A DNA stretch of 64,000 nucleotides from Paraburkholderia sp. BL21I4N1 (lineage in GTDB: Bacteria; Pseudomonadota; Gammaproteobacteria; Burkholderiales; Burkholderiaceae), in assembly GCF_002973525.1 (NCBI RefSeq), contig NZ_PVEN01000001.1, positions 1,054,001 through 1,118,000 of the forward strand, read 5' to 3'. The position numbers and the translations under genes were made by a program. The notes below the pieces were generated by a model that was given only the letters and a program-made list of their open reading frames with translations, ran no database searches and was not told where the DNA came from. This document shows, in pieces, positions 45,454 through 52,865 of this stretch. The number at the start of each line of letters is the position of its first letter. Position 1 is the stretch's first letter.

Positions 45454-45954
45454 TCAGAGATCCCGTGAATGGAACCGGCGACTTATCAGGCGATCCACCG
45501 ACACAGGCCCCGCACCGAGCGCCATGATCGCAACGGCGAGCGACGCCCAATAGAGATGAAAATTCGCCCAGCCATCGGGGAAGACCAGTTGGATCACGCC
45601 CGTCATGACCAATAGAGCCAGCGCCGCGAATCGGGTCGCAAATCCGAGCACGAGCAGAATCGGCAGGCTTATTTCCGCCACGGCAACCAGAAGCGCGACC
45701 GTGTCGGGCGCCGGGAAGCCATAGGCGCCGCCGAACACGTGTACTTTGAATTGATTCTCGAACAGGAACAGCGTGGCGGGCGAAATGGACAGCAGGCCAT
45801 CCCATCGCGTCAGACCGGATCGAAAGAACGGCAGCGCGAGAGCAATTCGCAAGACAGGCGGAGCGAGACTGCACCCGAGCGCCTCGATGTGCTCCAACGC
45901 CGCGCGAACCCGCAGTTCGAAGCGGCCCTTTGTCCGCGCAGTCATCTGATTCAT
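45454..45954 (-). CDS. DoxX-family membrane protein of the bufferin operon
   Basis: A 166-aa DoxX/MauE-like inner-membrane protein with four predicted membrane segments (LRIALALPFFRSGLTRWDG, TVALLVAVAEISLPILLVLGF, FAALALLVMTGVIQLVF, LYWASLAVAIMALGAG). Its start overlaps the bufC stop by 4 bp, so it is the last gene of the operon. DoxX proteins accompany many DUF692/DUF2063 loci and are called BufD in the bufferin literature. They may deal with redox or membrane steps of copper handling. Confidence 0.85.
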   Translation of the reverse strand: MNQMTARTKGRFELRVRAALEHIEALGCSLAPPVLRIALALPFFRSGLTRWDGLLSISPATLFLFENQFKVHVFGGAYGFPAPDTVALLVAVAEISLPILLVLGFATRFAALALLVMTGVIQLVFPDGWANFHLYWASLAVAIMALGAGPVSVDRLISRRFHSRDL

Positions 45955-46832
45955 GCGACCCTCGCAGTGGGGCTAAACAGGGTGGCCTCTCGCAGGCTCC
46001 ATCCGACGATCGTATTGACCGCGAACAGATCGCGAAGCGTGCCGGTCAGATCGAAATCGGCGTCTTCTTCGAGAGCAAGCGTCGCCGCATCGGCGATGGG
46101 TGCGTGGGCCGCAACGCTCAAAATAAATGTCGCTGCGCTGGCAGGGATTTGGCGAACCTCGACTTCGGCAAGCGGACGAACCACAAGGGCATGCTCGCCG
46201 CCACTGGTCAGGTCGATAGCGACAGGCTCACCGCCGCCCACGTTTGTCTGCCATATCCGCACGGCGGGAAACGTGGACCGTACGACGCGTATCGAAGGAT
46301 GCAGCGCAAAGCAGACCCGGGGCAGGCTTTGCGAATCGATCGTGGCGAGTCGAGCCGGGTCGATCGGCAGCGCCTCCGCGCTGTGATACGCCTCCACCCA
46401 CGCGCGTTCGAGTCGGGCGACATCGGCCAGATACGGCACGCTGTTCGCGGGCTCGAATTTGTCGATGAACGCCGCGAAAGTTTCGCCGTAGTCGAGCATG
46501 ATGGGCGACCTCGGCGGTTCGAGTGCAACGTAGACGCGCGCCATCGCCGCGAAGAATTCGTCGCCGACAAGACGGCATACGGCGGGATACGCCGCCCTCA
46601 ACGTCTCGACGAGGCCAACCACGACATTGTTCCGGTAGACGTTAAAGCGCTTTTCGCTGGGTTCGCGGTCGGGGCCGAGCAGGCCGGCAGGAACTGGGCT
46701 ATCCGGATCCAGTAGCGCGGCGGCAAAGTGCCTCTGCCGGTCGTATAAGTCATCGGGACGCAGACTTGAGCGGACGTCGATTTCGCCACTCAACGAGCTT
46801 GCGGACCCTTGATGCCGATGGGAGTGTGCCAT
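45951..46832 (-). CDS. bufC: DUF2063 protein, MNIO partner BufC
   Basis: A 293-aa protein with an N-terminal DUF2063 domain (residues about 28-120): YDRQRHFAAALLDPDSPVP, FNVYRNNVVVGLVETL, AYPAVCRLVGDEFFAAMA. The C-terminal half is a less conserved beta-rich region. DUF2063 proteins present the precursor peptide to the DUF692 enzyme. Start ATG 46832 lies 7 bp after the stop of the unrecognised gene, with GGA upstream, so translation is likely coupled along the operon. The stop overlaps the doxX start by 4 bp. Confidence 0.85.
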   Translation of the reverse strand: MAHSHRHQGSASSLSGEIDVRSSLRPDDLYDRQRHFAAALLDPDSPVPAGLLGPDREPSEKRFNVYRNNVVVGLVETLRAAYPAVCRLVGDEFFAAMARVYVALEPPRSPIMLDYGETFAAFIDKFEPANSVPYLADVARLERAWVEAYHSAEALPIDPARLATIDSQSLPRVCFALHPSIRVVRSTFPAVRIWQTNVGGGEPVAIDLTSGGEHALVVRPLAEVEVRQIPASAATFILSVAAHAPIADAATLALEEDADFDLTGTLRDLFAVNTIVGWSLREATLFSPTARVA

Positions 46833-46839
46833 TACGCGC

Positions 46840-47817
46840 TCAAGTCCGTAGCGGCCGTTGGACCACATTCGTCCACAGCTCGCGAAGACTGTCGACCCCG
46901 CCGGCCGTTGAACTCCAGAGCGTGGTATCGCTAACGAGCAGGCTGCCCGCGAACGTGTCCGGTCGCGATTGCAGGAGGGCGTCGAATGTCGCGCGTTCAT
47001 CGGTGAACGGATGCGGCGGCGCGCTGAGGTCGATTCGCTGTCGAACCAGCACATCGAGTTTTTCGACGGCCTCGCCGAGTCGTTCAAGCTGAGGCAAATG
47101 CGCATGAAGATTAAACGTGCGGACTCTCTGCAGCAAGCCCAATCGATCGAGTGCCGTATCCGCTTCAATCGGCGTTGGCGTTCCATCCGCTGCGGCCGAC
47201 GGCCTGAGTCCGAAGCGATTTTCCACCGGTACGCCAAGGGCGGCGAGCACCGAACGCGCGAAGCCCCCGAACCGCTGCCGGGGCGGAATTGTCTTGTCGC
47301 CGTGATGATGGAATTCGGCGATCTGACGCTCCAGTAGCTCGTTTTCCGGCAGCCCCGTGACGTCGCCGATATCGTGGTGCGGGCAGATGAAGGCGAGATG
47401 GTCGGCTTGTCCGAGGAAGGCGCGCAACGCGTCGATTTCTTCGCTGCCCGCCGTTTGAGCGGTACGCAGCGAGTCGAAACTGATGACGATCAGCGTGTCG
47501 ACGCCGTCGAGAAGACGCGCGTCGAGTGGCGTGAGAGTGCCGTCGTCCGCCACGCGTTCGATCTCCGTGACGCTCTGGCCCGTCAACGCCGTCGCCAGTT
47601 CGACAAAGGCGGTGAAGTTGCGCTTCATGATGTGGTCGAGGAAGCCGTTGATGCTCTGATCGAACTCGCGCGGATCGGAGAATTCGTGAAATCTCGGGAA
47701 ACCCATCCTGCGACTTTCGAAGAGCGCCGGAAAGCGGTCGTCGATTATATGGAGCGGCGCACCGTTCTCGCCTGGCCGGCTCCACGCGTAATAAACAAGG
47801 ACTTGTCGCTTGATCAT
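46840..47817 (-). CDS. Unrecognised protein embedded in the bufferin operon
   Basis: I do not recognise the family of this 325-aa soluble protein. It begins KRQVLVYYAWSRPGENGAPL and has no signal peptide or membrane segment. Residues 103-150 (LLDGVDTLIVISFDSL, EIDALRAFLGQADHLAFIC) read like the core of a flavodoxin- or amidotransferase-type alpha/beta domain, ending in PHHDIG at 146-151. Histidines cluster at 147-148, 170-172 (HHH) and 238-240 (HAH), possible metal ligands. The C-terminal 100 residues are helical. Its ATG overlaps the bufB stop by 4 bp and its stop is 7 bp before bufC, so it is an integral part of the operon. Standard bufferin operons go straight from bufB to bufC. Confidence 0.7.
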   Translation of the reverse strand: MIKRQVLVYYAWSRPGENGAPLHIIDDRFPALFESRRMGFPRFHEFSDPREFDQSINGFLDHIMKRNFTAFVELATALTGQSVTEIERVADDGTLTPLDARLLDGVDTLIVISFDSLRTAQTAGSEEIDALRAFLGQADHLAFICPHHDIGDVTGLPENELLERQIAEFHHHGDKTIPPRQRFGGFARSVLAALGVPVENRFGLRPSAAADGTPTPIEADTALDRLGLLQRVRTFNLHAHLPQLERLGEAVEKLDVLVRQRIDLSAPPHPFTDERATFDALLQSRPDTFAGSLLVSDTTLWSSTAGGVDSLRELWTNVVQRPLRT

Positions 47818-48755
47818 GGTATTTGCACCTCTGTGCGCGGGTGACGCATGGCGATGAGTGACGGACGGCTAATTACATGGTCGATGCCGACCGGTTGCAT
47901 GGCAGCCTGAACGACGCTGTCGGCACGCCTCGCTTGCGCCTCGAGCGTCGGCCAGTCGGGCAGGTTCGCGTCCCATTCGATCAAGGTGGGAAGGGGACCG
48001 GTTTGGCGGATTACCTGCGCGAAGAGATCCCACACGATGTCCGCGACGCGACGGTCGTGCGTATCGATAAGCAGCGGGCGGTTCTTATCATCCGCCTCGC
48101 AGGTGTGACCGGCCAGATGAATCTGTTGCACGGCCGCGAGCGGATAGCGATCGATATAGGCAAACGGGTCCCACTGCTGGTTGATCGAGGCGACGTACAC
48201 GTTGTTGACGTCGAGCAGCAGGCCGCAGCCGGTGCGCTGCGCGACGGCGGCGATGAAATCGGTCTCCGGGTACGTGCTTTCCTCGAAGGCGAGGTACGTC
48301 GACGGGTTTTCCAGCAGCATCTGCCGGCCGAGCACCTCTTGAATCCGGTCGATGTGGTCCGCCACGCGCGCGAGGCTCCGCGCGGTGTAGGGAACCGGCA
48401 GCAGATCGTTGAGAAAGCCGCAATCGTGACTGGACCAGGCCAGGTGTTCGGAAAACAGCGCCGGCGTATAGCGTGCAATGAGTCGTTTCAACCGATGGAG
48501 ATGCTCCGGGTCGAGCGAACGGTCCGCGCCGATCGACAGGCCGACGCCGTGAAGCGATAAGGGGTAATGCTCGCGTATGGCGGACAGAAAGCGATGCGGC
48601 GGCCCACCGGCGCCCATATAGTTTTCCGCATGCACCTCGAAAAAACCGATGTCCGGCCTCGATTCGAGGATCGTGTGGTAATGCTGCGCTTTAAGCCCGA
48701 CCCCGGCGCGCTGGGGCAGGCTCTGTCGGACATCGTGAGAGAGCGACTCTGGCAT
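47814..48755 (-). CDS. bufB: DUF692 (MNIO) peptide-modifying enzyme BufB
   Basis: A 313-aa multinuclear non-heme iron oxygenase of the DUF692 family, a TIM barrel that modifies cysteines of a RiPP precursor. Family blocks: VGLKAQHY, FFEVHAENYMGAGG, SLHGVGLSIG, FSEHLAWSS, LLENPSTYLAFEES, GLLLDVNNVYV, IHLAGHTCEADD and LIEWDANLPDW. These contain the His, Asp and Glu residues that bind iron. The gene lies 65 bp after bufA with a stable hairpin between, and overlaps the next gene by 4 bp. In the known bufferin system this enzyme turns Cys residues into copper-binding thiooxazoles. Confidence 0.9.
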   Translation of the reverse strand: MPESLSHDVRQSLPQRAGVGLKAQHYHTILESRPDIGFFEVHAENYMGAGGPPHRFLSAIREHYPLSLHGVGLSIGADRSLDPEHLHRLKRLIARYTPALFSEHLAWSSHDCGFLNDLLPVPYTARSLARVADHIDRIQEVLGRQMLLENPSTYLAFEESTYPETDFIAAVAQRTGCGLLLDVNNVYVASINQQWDPFAYIDRYPLAAVQQIHLAGHTCEADDKNRPLLIDTHDRRVADIVWDLFAQVIRQTGPLPTLIEWDANLPDWPTLEAQARRADSVVQAAMQPVGIDHVISRPSLIAMRHPRTEVQIP

Positions 48756-48785
48756 GGCGAACCATTATTGCGGTGAGCACTGCGA

Positions 48786-48809
48786 GGCCGGGCTTGACGA
48801 CGCCCGGCC
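48786..48809 (-). other. Intercistronic hairpin bufA-bufB
   Basis: GGCCGGGC (48786-48793) and GCCCGGCC (48802-48809) form a perfect 8-bp GC stem with an 8-nt loop in the 65-bp gap between bufA and bufB. There is no T tract on the minus strand. It probably acts as an mRNA stabiliser or partial terminator that keeps precursor peptide in large excess over the modifying enzyme. Confidence 0.6.
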
Positions 48810-48820
48810 GCCGATCGATG

Positions 48821-49153
48821 TCAGGCCTTCGGCGACAGGCTGCCGGGACCGTTCGGTGTGGAGATGCCGGTGCAGGTTCCTTTGGGCACCAGCTTGAATG
48901 CGTTGCCCTGATAGTCCGTCGTGCTGGTGCCGGCGCAGGTGGTGCCCGCTCCGGCGTAGCAGTCGTTTTGCCCCTTCATTGCCGTGCCGAAGCAGGGCTC
49001 GACCTTGCCCGACTTCACGAGCGCCGTATGCTCGGCCTGAATCTTCTTCTGTGCCGCGGTGAATTCCTGTGCGCTGGCGGAGGTGGCCGTCAAGGCGGCG
49101 AGGGCGGCGGCGAATGCACCGACGACGAGAGTGGTGGTTTTGTAATCGGCCAT
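48821..49153 (-). CDS. bufA: Bufferin precursor peptide, DUF2282 family
   Basis: A 110-aa DUF2282 protein: signal peptide at residues 1-28 (cleavage after ASA), then a mature part with four cysteines at 54, 65, 73 and 94 in the family spacing ([27 protein letters not shown]). This matches BufA1-type precursors, whose two central cysteines are modified by BufB/BufC so that the exported peptide binds copper. First gene of the minus-strand operon. Start ATG 49153 follows a GGAGAA site. Copy B of the 110-bp repeat ends 95 bp upstream. Confidence 0.9.
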   Translation of the reverse strand: MADYKTTTLVVGAFAAALAALTATSASAQEFTAAQKKIQAEHTALVKSGKVEPCFGTAMKGQNDCYAGAGTTCAGTSTTDYQGNAFKLVPKGTCTGISTPNGPGSLSPKA

Positions 49154-49248
49154 ACGATTTCTCCAACGTTGAAAGAGAGCAGCGATCTGGAGACCCGGTG
49201 ACCACGTCGATGCCGCGTGTACGGTATGAACAGCGGTCGTGCCCGGCC

Positions 49249-49358
49249 TCGTTCCGGAATGCCAGCGATAGTGGGTCGCTGCAGGGAGAGCATACGGACC
49301 CGAAGCCGGCGGAAGATTGCACGGTCTTGTTCCATTTGGTACGGGATTGCGATCAATG
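49249..49358 (-). repeat. 110-bp dispersed repeat, copy B
   Basis: Reverse-complement partner of 40774-40883, gapless over 110 bp. It lies between bufA (minus) and cynS (plus), in the same orientation relative to bufA as copy A has to its AraC gene, and 124 bp upstream of cynS. The whole bufA-cynS gap (49154-49482) has no other recognisable gene. It could be a shared promoter or leader, or a small RNA module. Confidence 0.65.
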
Positions 49359-49482
49359 CGCGGAACCGGGAACGGCATGACGCAACGGCTGGTTTTTTCG
49401 CGGCGTATTCTGAGGTCGGTGCCACGCCTACGCGGCGCTTTCCGGCTGCGTCCATCCTGTGTTTTCAAACGAAGGAACGCTC

Positions 49483-49953
49483 ATGACTCAATCGCAAATC
49501 AACCCGAGTTCCCGCCAGAACCTGACGGACGTCATCATCGACGCGAAGATTCGCAAGAATCTGACGTTTGAAGAGATCAACGAAGGTACGGGCCTGAGTC
49601 TCGCGTTCGTCACGGCCGCGCTGCTCGGCCAGCATCCGCTGCCCGCCGACGCGGCGAGAGTGGTCGCCGATAAGCTCGATCTCGACGAGCACGCCGTACG
49701 CCTGTTACAGACCGTGCCGGTGCGCGGCAGTATTCCGGGCGGCGTGCCGACCGATCCGACCATCTACCGCTTCTATGAAATCGTGCAGGTCTACGGCTCG
49801 ACGCTCAAGGCGCTCGTGCATGAAAAGTTCGGCGACGGCATTATCAGCGCGATCAATTTCAAGCTCGATATCCAGAAGGTCGACGATCCGGAGGGGGGAT
49901 CGCGTGCGGTGATTACGCTCGACGGCAAGTACCTGCCGACCAAACCGTTCTGA
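49483..49953 (+). CDS. cynS: Cyanate hydratase (cyanase)
   Basis: A 156-aa cyanase, exactly the E. coli length, converting cyanate and bicarbonate to ammonia and CO2. The N-terminal helical DNA-binding-like domain is followed by the catalytic domain: [20 protein letters not shown] holds the active Arg and Glu, and [11 protein letters not shown] the Ser. The C-terminus [13 protein letters not shown] is typical. Start ATG 49483 follows GAAGGAA. No cynR or cynT is next to it; it diverges from the bufferin operon instead. Confidence 0.95.
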   Translation: MTQSQINPSSRQNLTDVIIDAKIRKNLTFEEINEGTGLSLAFVTAALLGQHPLPADAARVVADKLDLDEHAVRLLQTVPVRGSIPGGVPTDPTIYRFYEIVQVYGSTLKALVHEKFGDGIISAINFKLDIQKVDDPEGGSRAVITLDGKYLPTKPF

Positions 49954-49962
49954 GCCGATAGC

Positions 49963-50003
49963 GGGTCGAGTCGAGGCGGGTCGAGGCAGGTCAAGTCGGG
50001 TCG
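49963..50003 (+). repeat. Imperfect 10-bp tandem repeats after cynS
   Basis: About four units of the form TCGAGGCGGG, TCGAGGCAGG, TCAAGTCGGG follow one another starting 10 bp after the cynS stop. The remainder of the 289-bp gap to the HD-domain gene shows nothing else I can support. The repeats may be simple slippage products. Confidence 0.4.
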
Positions 50004-50242
50004 TCATTGTCGACCAGTTGCGTCAGCCAGGCGAGCCATTGCGCCTGGCAATTCGCCGTCTCAAAGCGGCGTGGCAGCTTACACGGCCACGTTGGCAGAC
50101 TTCAGCGGCCCAACTTCGTTGCCCGCCGGCGGCCGTTAGCCAATACTGGTTTCACCGCGAGGCCTTGACGCCAGCAACTGCGCCAGGCGGACATTGGGAG
50201 GGCGTGTATGTCCTCCATCCACCCATCAGCGAAGGAACCGAC

Positions 50243-50944
50243 ATGACTAACACCCACATCGCAGGCATCGAAATCCCCGACAGCGCCATTGCACGCGCCG
50301 CGACCGAACTGGTTCGCGATACCGAAACCGATCTGCTGTACAACCACTCGCGCCGGGTCTTCCTGTTCGGCGCCCTCAGCGGCAACCGCAAGGGCCTGAA
50401 GTACGACGCGGAACTGCTGTACCTCGGTGCGATGTTCCACGACATGGGCCTGATGCCGGCCTATAGCAGCGAGAACCTTCGCTTCGAAGTGGATGGCGCC
50501 AATGCCGCGCGCGATTTCATGACGCAGTACCGCATGAACGAGTACGACATCGACCAGGTGTGGGCTTCGATCGCGCTGCATACGACGCCGGGCGTTCCCG
50601 AACACATGAAGCCGGTTGTCGCGCTCGTGACCGCCGGGGTCGAGATGGACGTGCTGGGACTGAGCTACAACGAATTCAGCGACGAGCAGCGCAACGCGGT
50701 CGTGGCGGCACACCCGCGCGAAAAGACCTTCAAGAACGGCATTATCGACGCATTCGCGCAAGGCACGATCAAGAAGCCCGAGACGACGTTCGGTAACGTC
50801 AAGGCCGACGTACTCGAGCTTCGCGATCCGTCGTACAAGCGTCTGAACTTCTGCCAGATCATTCTCGGCTCGGCGTGGGACGACAGCAAAGCCGACCACG
50901 CGCATCATGCCGGCTGCGCATGCACCGGCGGCGCAACGGCGTAA
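50243..50944 (+). CDS. HD-domain hydrolase, cyanamide-hydratase-like
   Basis: A 233-aa HD-superfamily metal enzyme. Ligand candidates are His35 (YNHSRRVFLFG), His66-Asp67 (AMFHDMGLM) and His113 (IALHTTPGVP). The pattern YNHSRRVFLFGAL with LYLGAMFHDMGL resembles the cyanamide hydratase group, which adds water to cyanamide to give urea. Its place directly after cyanase supports a nitrile- or cyanate-type substrate. The C-terminus is unusual: DHAHHAGCACTGG, a His/Cys-rich tail that could bind metal. Start ATG 50243 follows GAAGGAA. Confidence 0.75.
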   Translation: MTNTHIAGIEIPDSAIARAATELVRDTETDLLYNHSRRVFLFGALSGNRKGLKYDAELLYLGAMFHDMGLMPAYSSENLRFEVDGANAARDFMTQYRMNEYDIDQVWASIALHTTPGVPEHMKPVVALVTAGVEMDVLGLSYNEFSDEQRNAVVAAHPREKTFKNGIIDAFAQGTIKKPETTFGNVKADVLELRDPSYKRLNFCQIILGSAWDDSKADHAHHAGCACTGGATA

Positions 50945-51022
50945 GCCAGCCGACGCCGGCATCCGGGCATGCCCTAGCGGTCATGACCATGCCTGTCATT
51001 TCGGGTTGATACAGGATCTCCG

Positions 51023-52468
51023 ATGAAAAAGCTCACTACCGCCTTCGGCGCACCCGTCGTCGATAACCAGAATATTCGCACCGCCGGTCCGCGCGGTCCG
51101 GCGCTGCTCGAAGACGTGTGGCTTATCGAGAAGCTCGCTCACTTCGACCGTGAAGTGATTCCCGAGCGGCGCATGCATGCGAAAGGATCCGGCGCATTCG
51201 GTACGTTCACGGTCACGCACGACATCACGAAGTACACGCGGGCCGCGATCTTCTCCGAAGTCGGCAAGAAGACGGAAATGTTCGCGCGCTTTTCAACCGT
51301 GGCGGGCGAGCGTGGCGCGGCCGACGCGGAGCGCGACATTCGTGGCTTCGCGTTGAAGTTCTATACCGAAGAGGGTAACTGGGATCTGGTGGGCAACAAC
51401 ACACCGGTGTTCTTCCTGCGCGACCCATTGAAGTTCCCGGACCTGAATCACGCAATCAAGCGTGACCCGCGCACGGGTTTGCGTAGCGCGGAGAGCAACT
51501 GGGATTTCTGGACGCAACTGCCGGAAGCGTTGCATCAGGTCACGATCGTAATGAGCGAGCGCGGTATTCCGAAGACGTTCCGCCATATGCATGGGTTCGG
51601 CAGCCACACGTTCAGTTTCATCAGCGCCGCGCACGAACGCTACTGGGTGAAGTTCCATTTCCGCTCGCAGCAGGGCATTGAAAACCTGACGGACGCGCAA
51701 GCCGAAACGCTGGTGGGCCGTGATCGCGAAACGCATCATCGCGACCTGTACGAAGCGATCGAACGGCGCGAGTTTCCGCGCTGGACGCTGTTTGTACAAA
51801 TCATGCCGGAGAAAGAAGCGGGCAGTTATCCGATCAATCCGTTCGATCTGACCAAGGTCTGGCCAAAGCGCGACTATCCGCTGATCGAAGTCGGCGTGAT
51901 GGAGTTGAACCGCAATCCCGACAACCATTTCGCCGATGTCGAGCAGGCCGCGTTCGCGCCCGCCAACGTGGTGCCAGGTATCAGCTTTTCGCCCGACAAG
52001 ATGTTGCAAGGACGGCTGTTTTCGTACGGCGACGCGCAACGTTACCGGTTGAGTGTCAACTATCACCAGGTACCGGTGAATGCGCCGCGTGGTGCGAAAT
52101 ACGTGCATAGTTATCATCGCGACGGGCTGTTGCGGGTCGATGCGAATACGGGAGGCGCCACACCGTATGAGCCGAATACGCGGGGTGAATGGCAGGAGCA
52201 GCCCGATTATCGGGAGCCGCCTTTGTCGATAGAAGGCACGGCCGATCACTGGAATCATCGCGTCGACGACGACTACTATTCACAGCCGGGCGCACTGTTC
52301 CGCAAGATGACGGCCGCGCAGCAGCAGACCTTGTTCGAGAACACGGCGCGCGCGCTGAACGGTGTTTCGAAGCCGGTCCAGCAGTTGCATATCGAGCACT
52401 GCGCTCAGGCCGATCCTGCTTATGGTACGGGTGTTGCGAGAGCGATCGAGGCGCTTGAACGGGAGTGA
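51023..52468 (+). CDS. katA: Monofunctional heme catalase (small subunit)
   Basis: A 481-aa clade-3-type catalase. The catalytic His is in [14 protein letters not shown], Asn in [14 protein letters not shown], and the heme-ligating Tyr in [14 protein letters not shown]. There is no signal peptide and no C-terminal flavodoxin-like extension, as expected for the small-subunit class. It lies 78 bp after the HD gene in the same direction, so cynS, HD and katA may form one unit. A hairpin follows the stop. Confidence 0.95.
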   Translation: MKKLTTAFGAPVVDNQNIRTAGPRGPALLEDVWLIEKLAHFDREVIPERRMHAKGSGAFGTFTVTHDITKYTRAAIFSEVGKKTEMFARFSTVAGERGAADAERDIRGFALKFYTEEGNWDLVGNNTPVFFLRDPLKFPDLNHAIKRDPRTGLRSAESNWDFWTQLPEALHQVTIVMSERGIPKTFRHMHGFGSHTFSFISAAHERYWVKFHFRSQQGIENLTDAQAETLVGRDRETHHRDLYEAIERREFPRWTLFVQIMPEKEAGSYPINPFDLTKVWPKRDYPLIEVGVMELNRNPDNHFADVEQAAFAPANVVPGISFSPDKMLQGRLFSYGDAQRYRLSVNYHQVPVNAPRGAKYVHSYHRDGLLRVDANTGGATPYEPNTRGEWQEQPDYREPPLSIEGTADHWNHRVDDDYYSQPGALFRKMTAAQQQTLFENTARALNGVSKPVQQLHIEHCAQADPAYGTGVARAIEALERE

Positions 52469-52474
52469 GCACGG

Positions 52475-52500
52475 CGAGGGAGATTCGTTTCTCCCTCGTT
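52475..52500 (+). terminator. Hairpin after katA
   Basis: CGAGGGAGA (52475-52483) and TCTCCCTCG (52490-52498) make a perfect 9-bp stem with a 6-nt loop, 7 bp past the katA stop, followed by only two T. It probably ends or protects the katA transcript. The T tract is weak for a true intrinsic terminator. Confidence 0.55.
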
Positions 52501-52865
52501 CACCTGGAATAGCCGGGCGCGGGAAGGGGATTCGTCGCTCATGACGGCAGGGTTCGATTCGACCCAGAGGGGGCGATTTTTTCCCATCTCGCGCCCGACG
52601 AACCAACCTCGGCACGGCAGGGATGCACAGGTGACGGACGAATGGTCTTGCCCTCGGGGCAAGCGCTGGCCTGGGTGAAATCGTGCCCATTGCACGGCGC
52701 GCGAACACCGCCGGATTACGGCGTCGGTCTCGTGGCGCAAGGCGCGCGCCACATTGGAGGTCAACTGGCACGAAGCTTGTGTGAGGGAGGGGGAGAGAAG
52801 CATTCGATCAGTTGGGTCTGTTCGCCTTCTTCTCGCGCCCACCCACCTGACGCCAGGACAATCTC
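52501..52865 (+). promoter_or_regulatory. Region upstream of the Pro/Ser-rich protein
   Basis: No gene is supported. TGGCAC at 52766-52771 with TTGT at 52777-52780 resembles a sigma-54 promoter (TGGCAC-N5-TTGC) but the -12 element has GT instead of GC. It lies about 85 bp before the downstream start codon. I regard it as a weak candidate only. Confidence 0.25.

Noticed and set aside
52766..52780. Sigma-54-like promoter before the Pro/Ser-rich gene
   Set aside because: The -12 element has GT instead of GC, so it fails the most invariant part of the consensus; kept only as a weak note.
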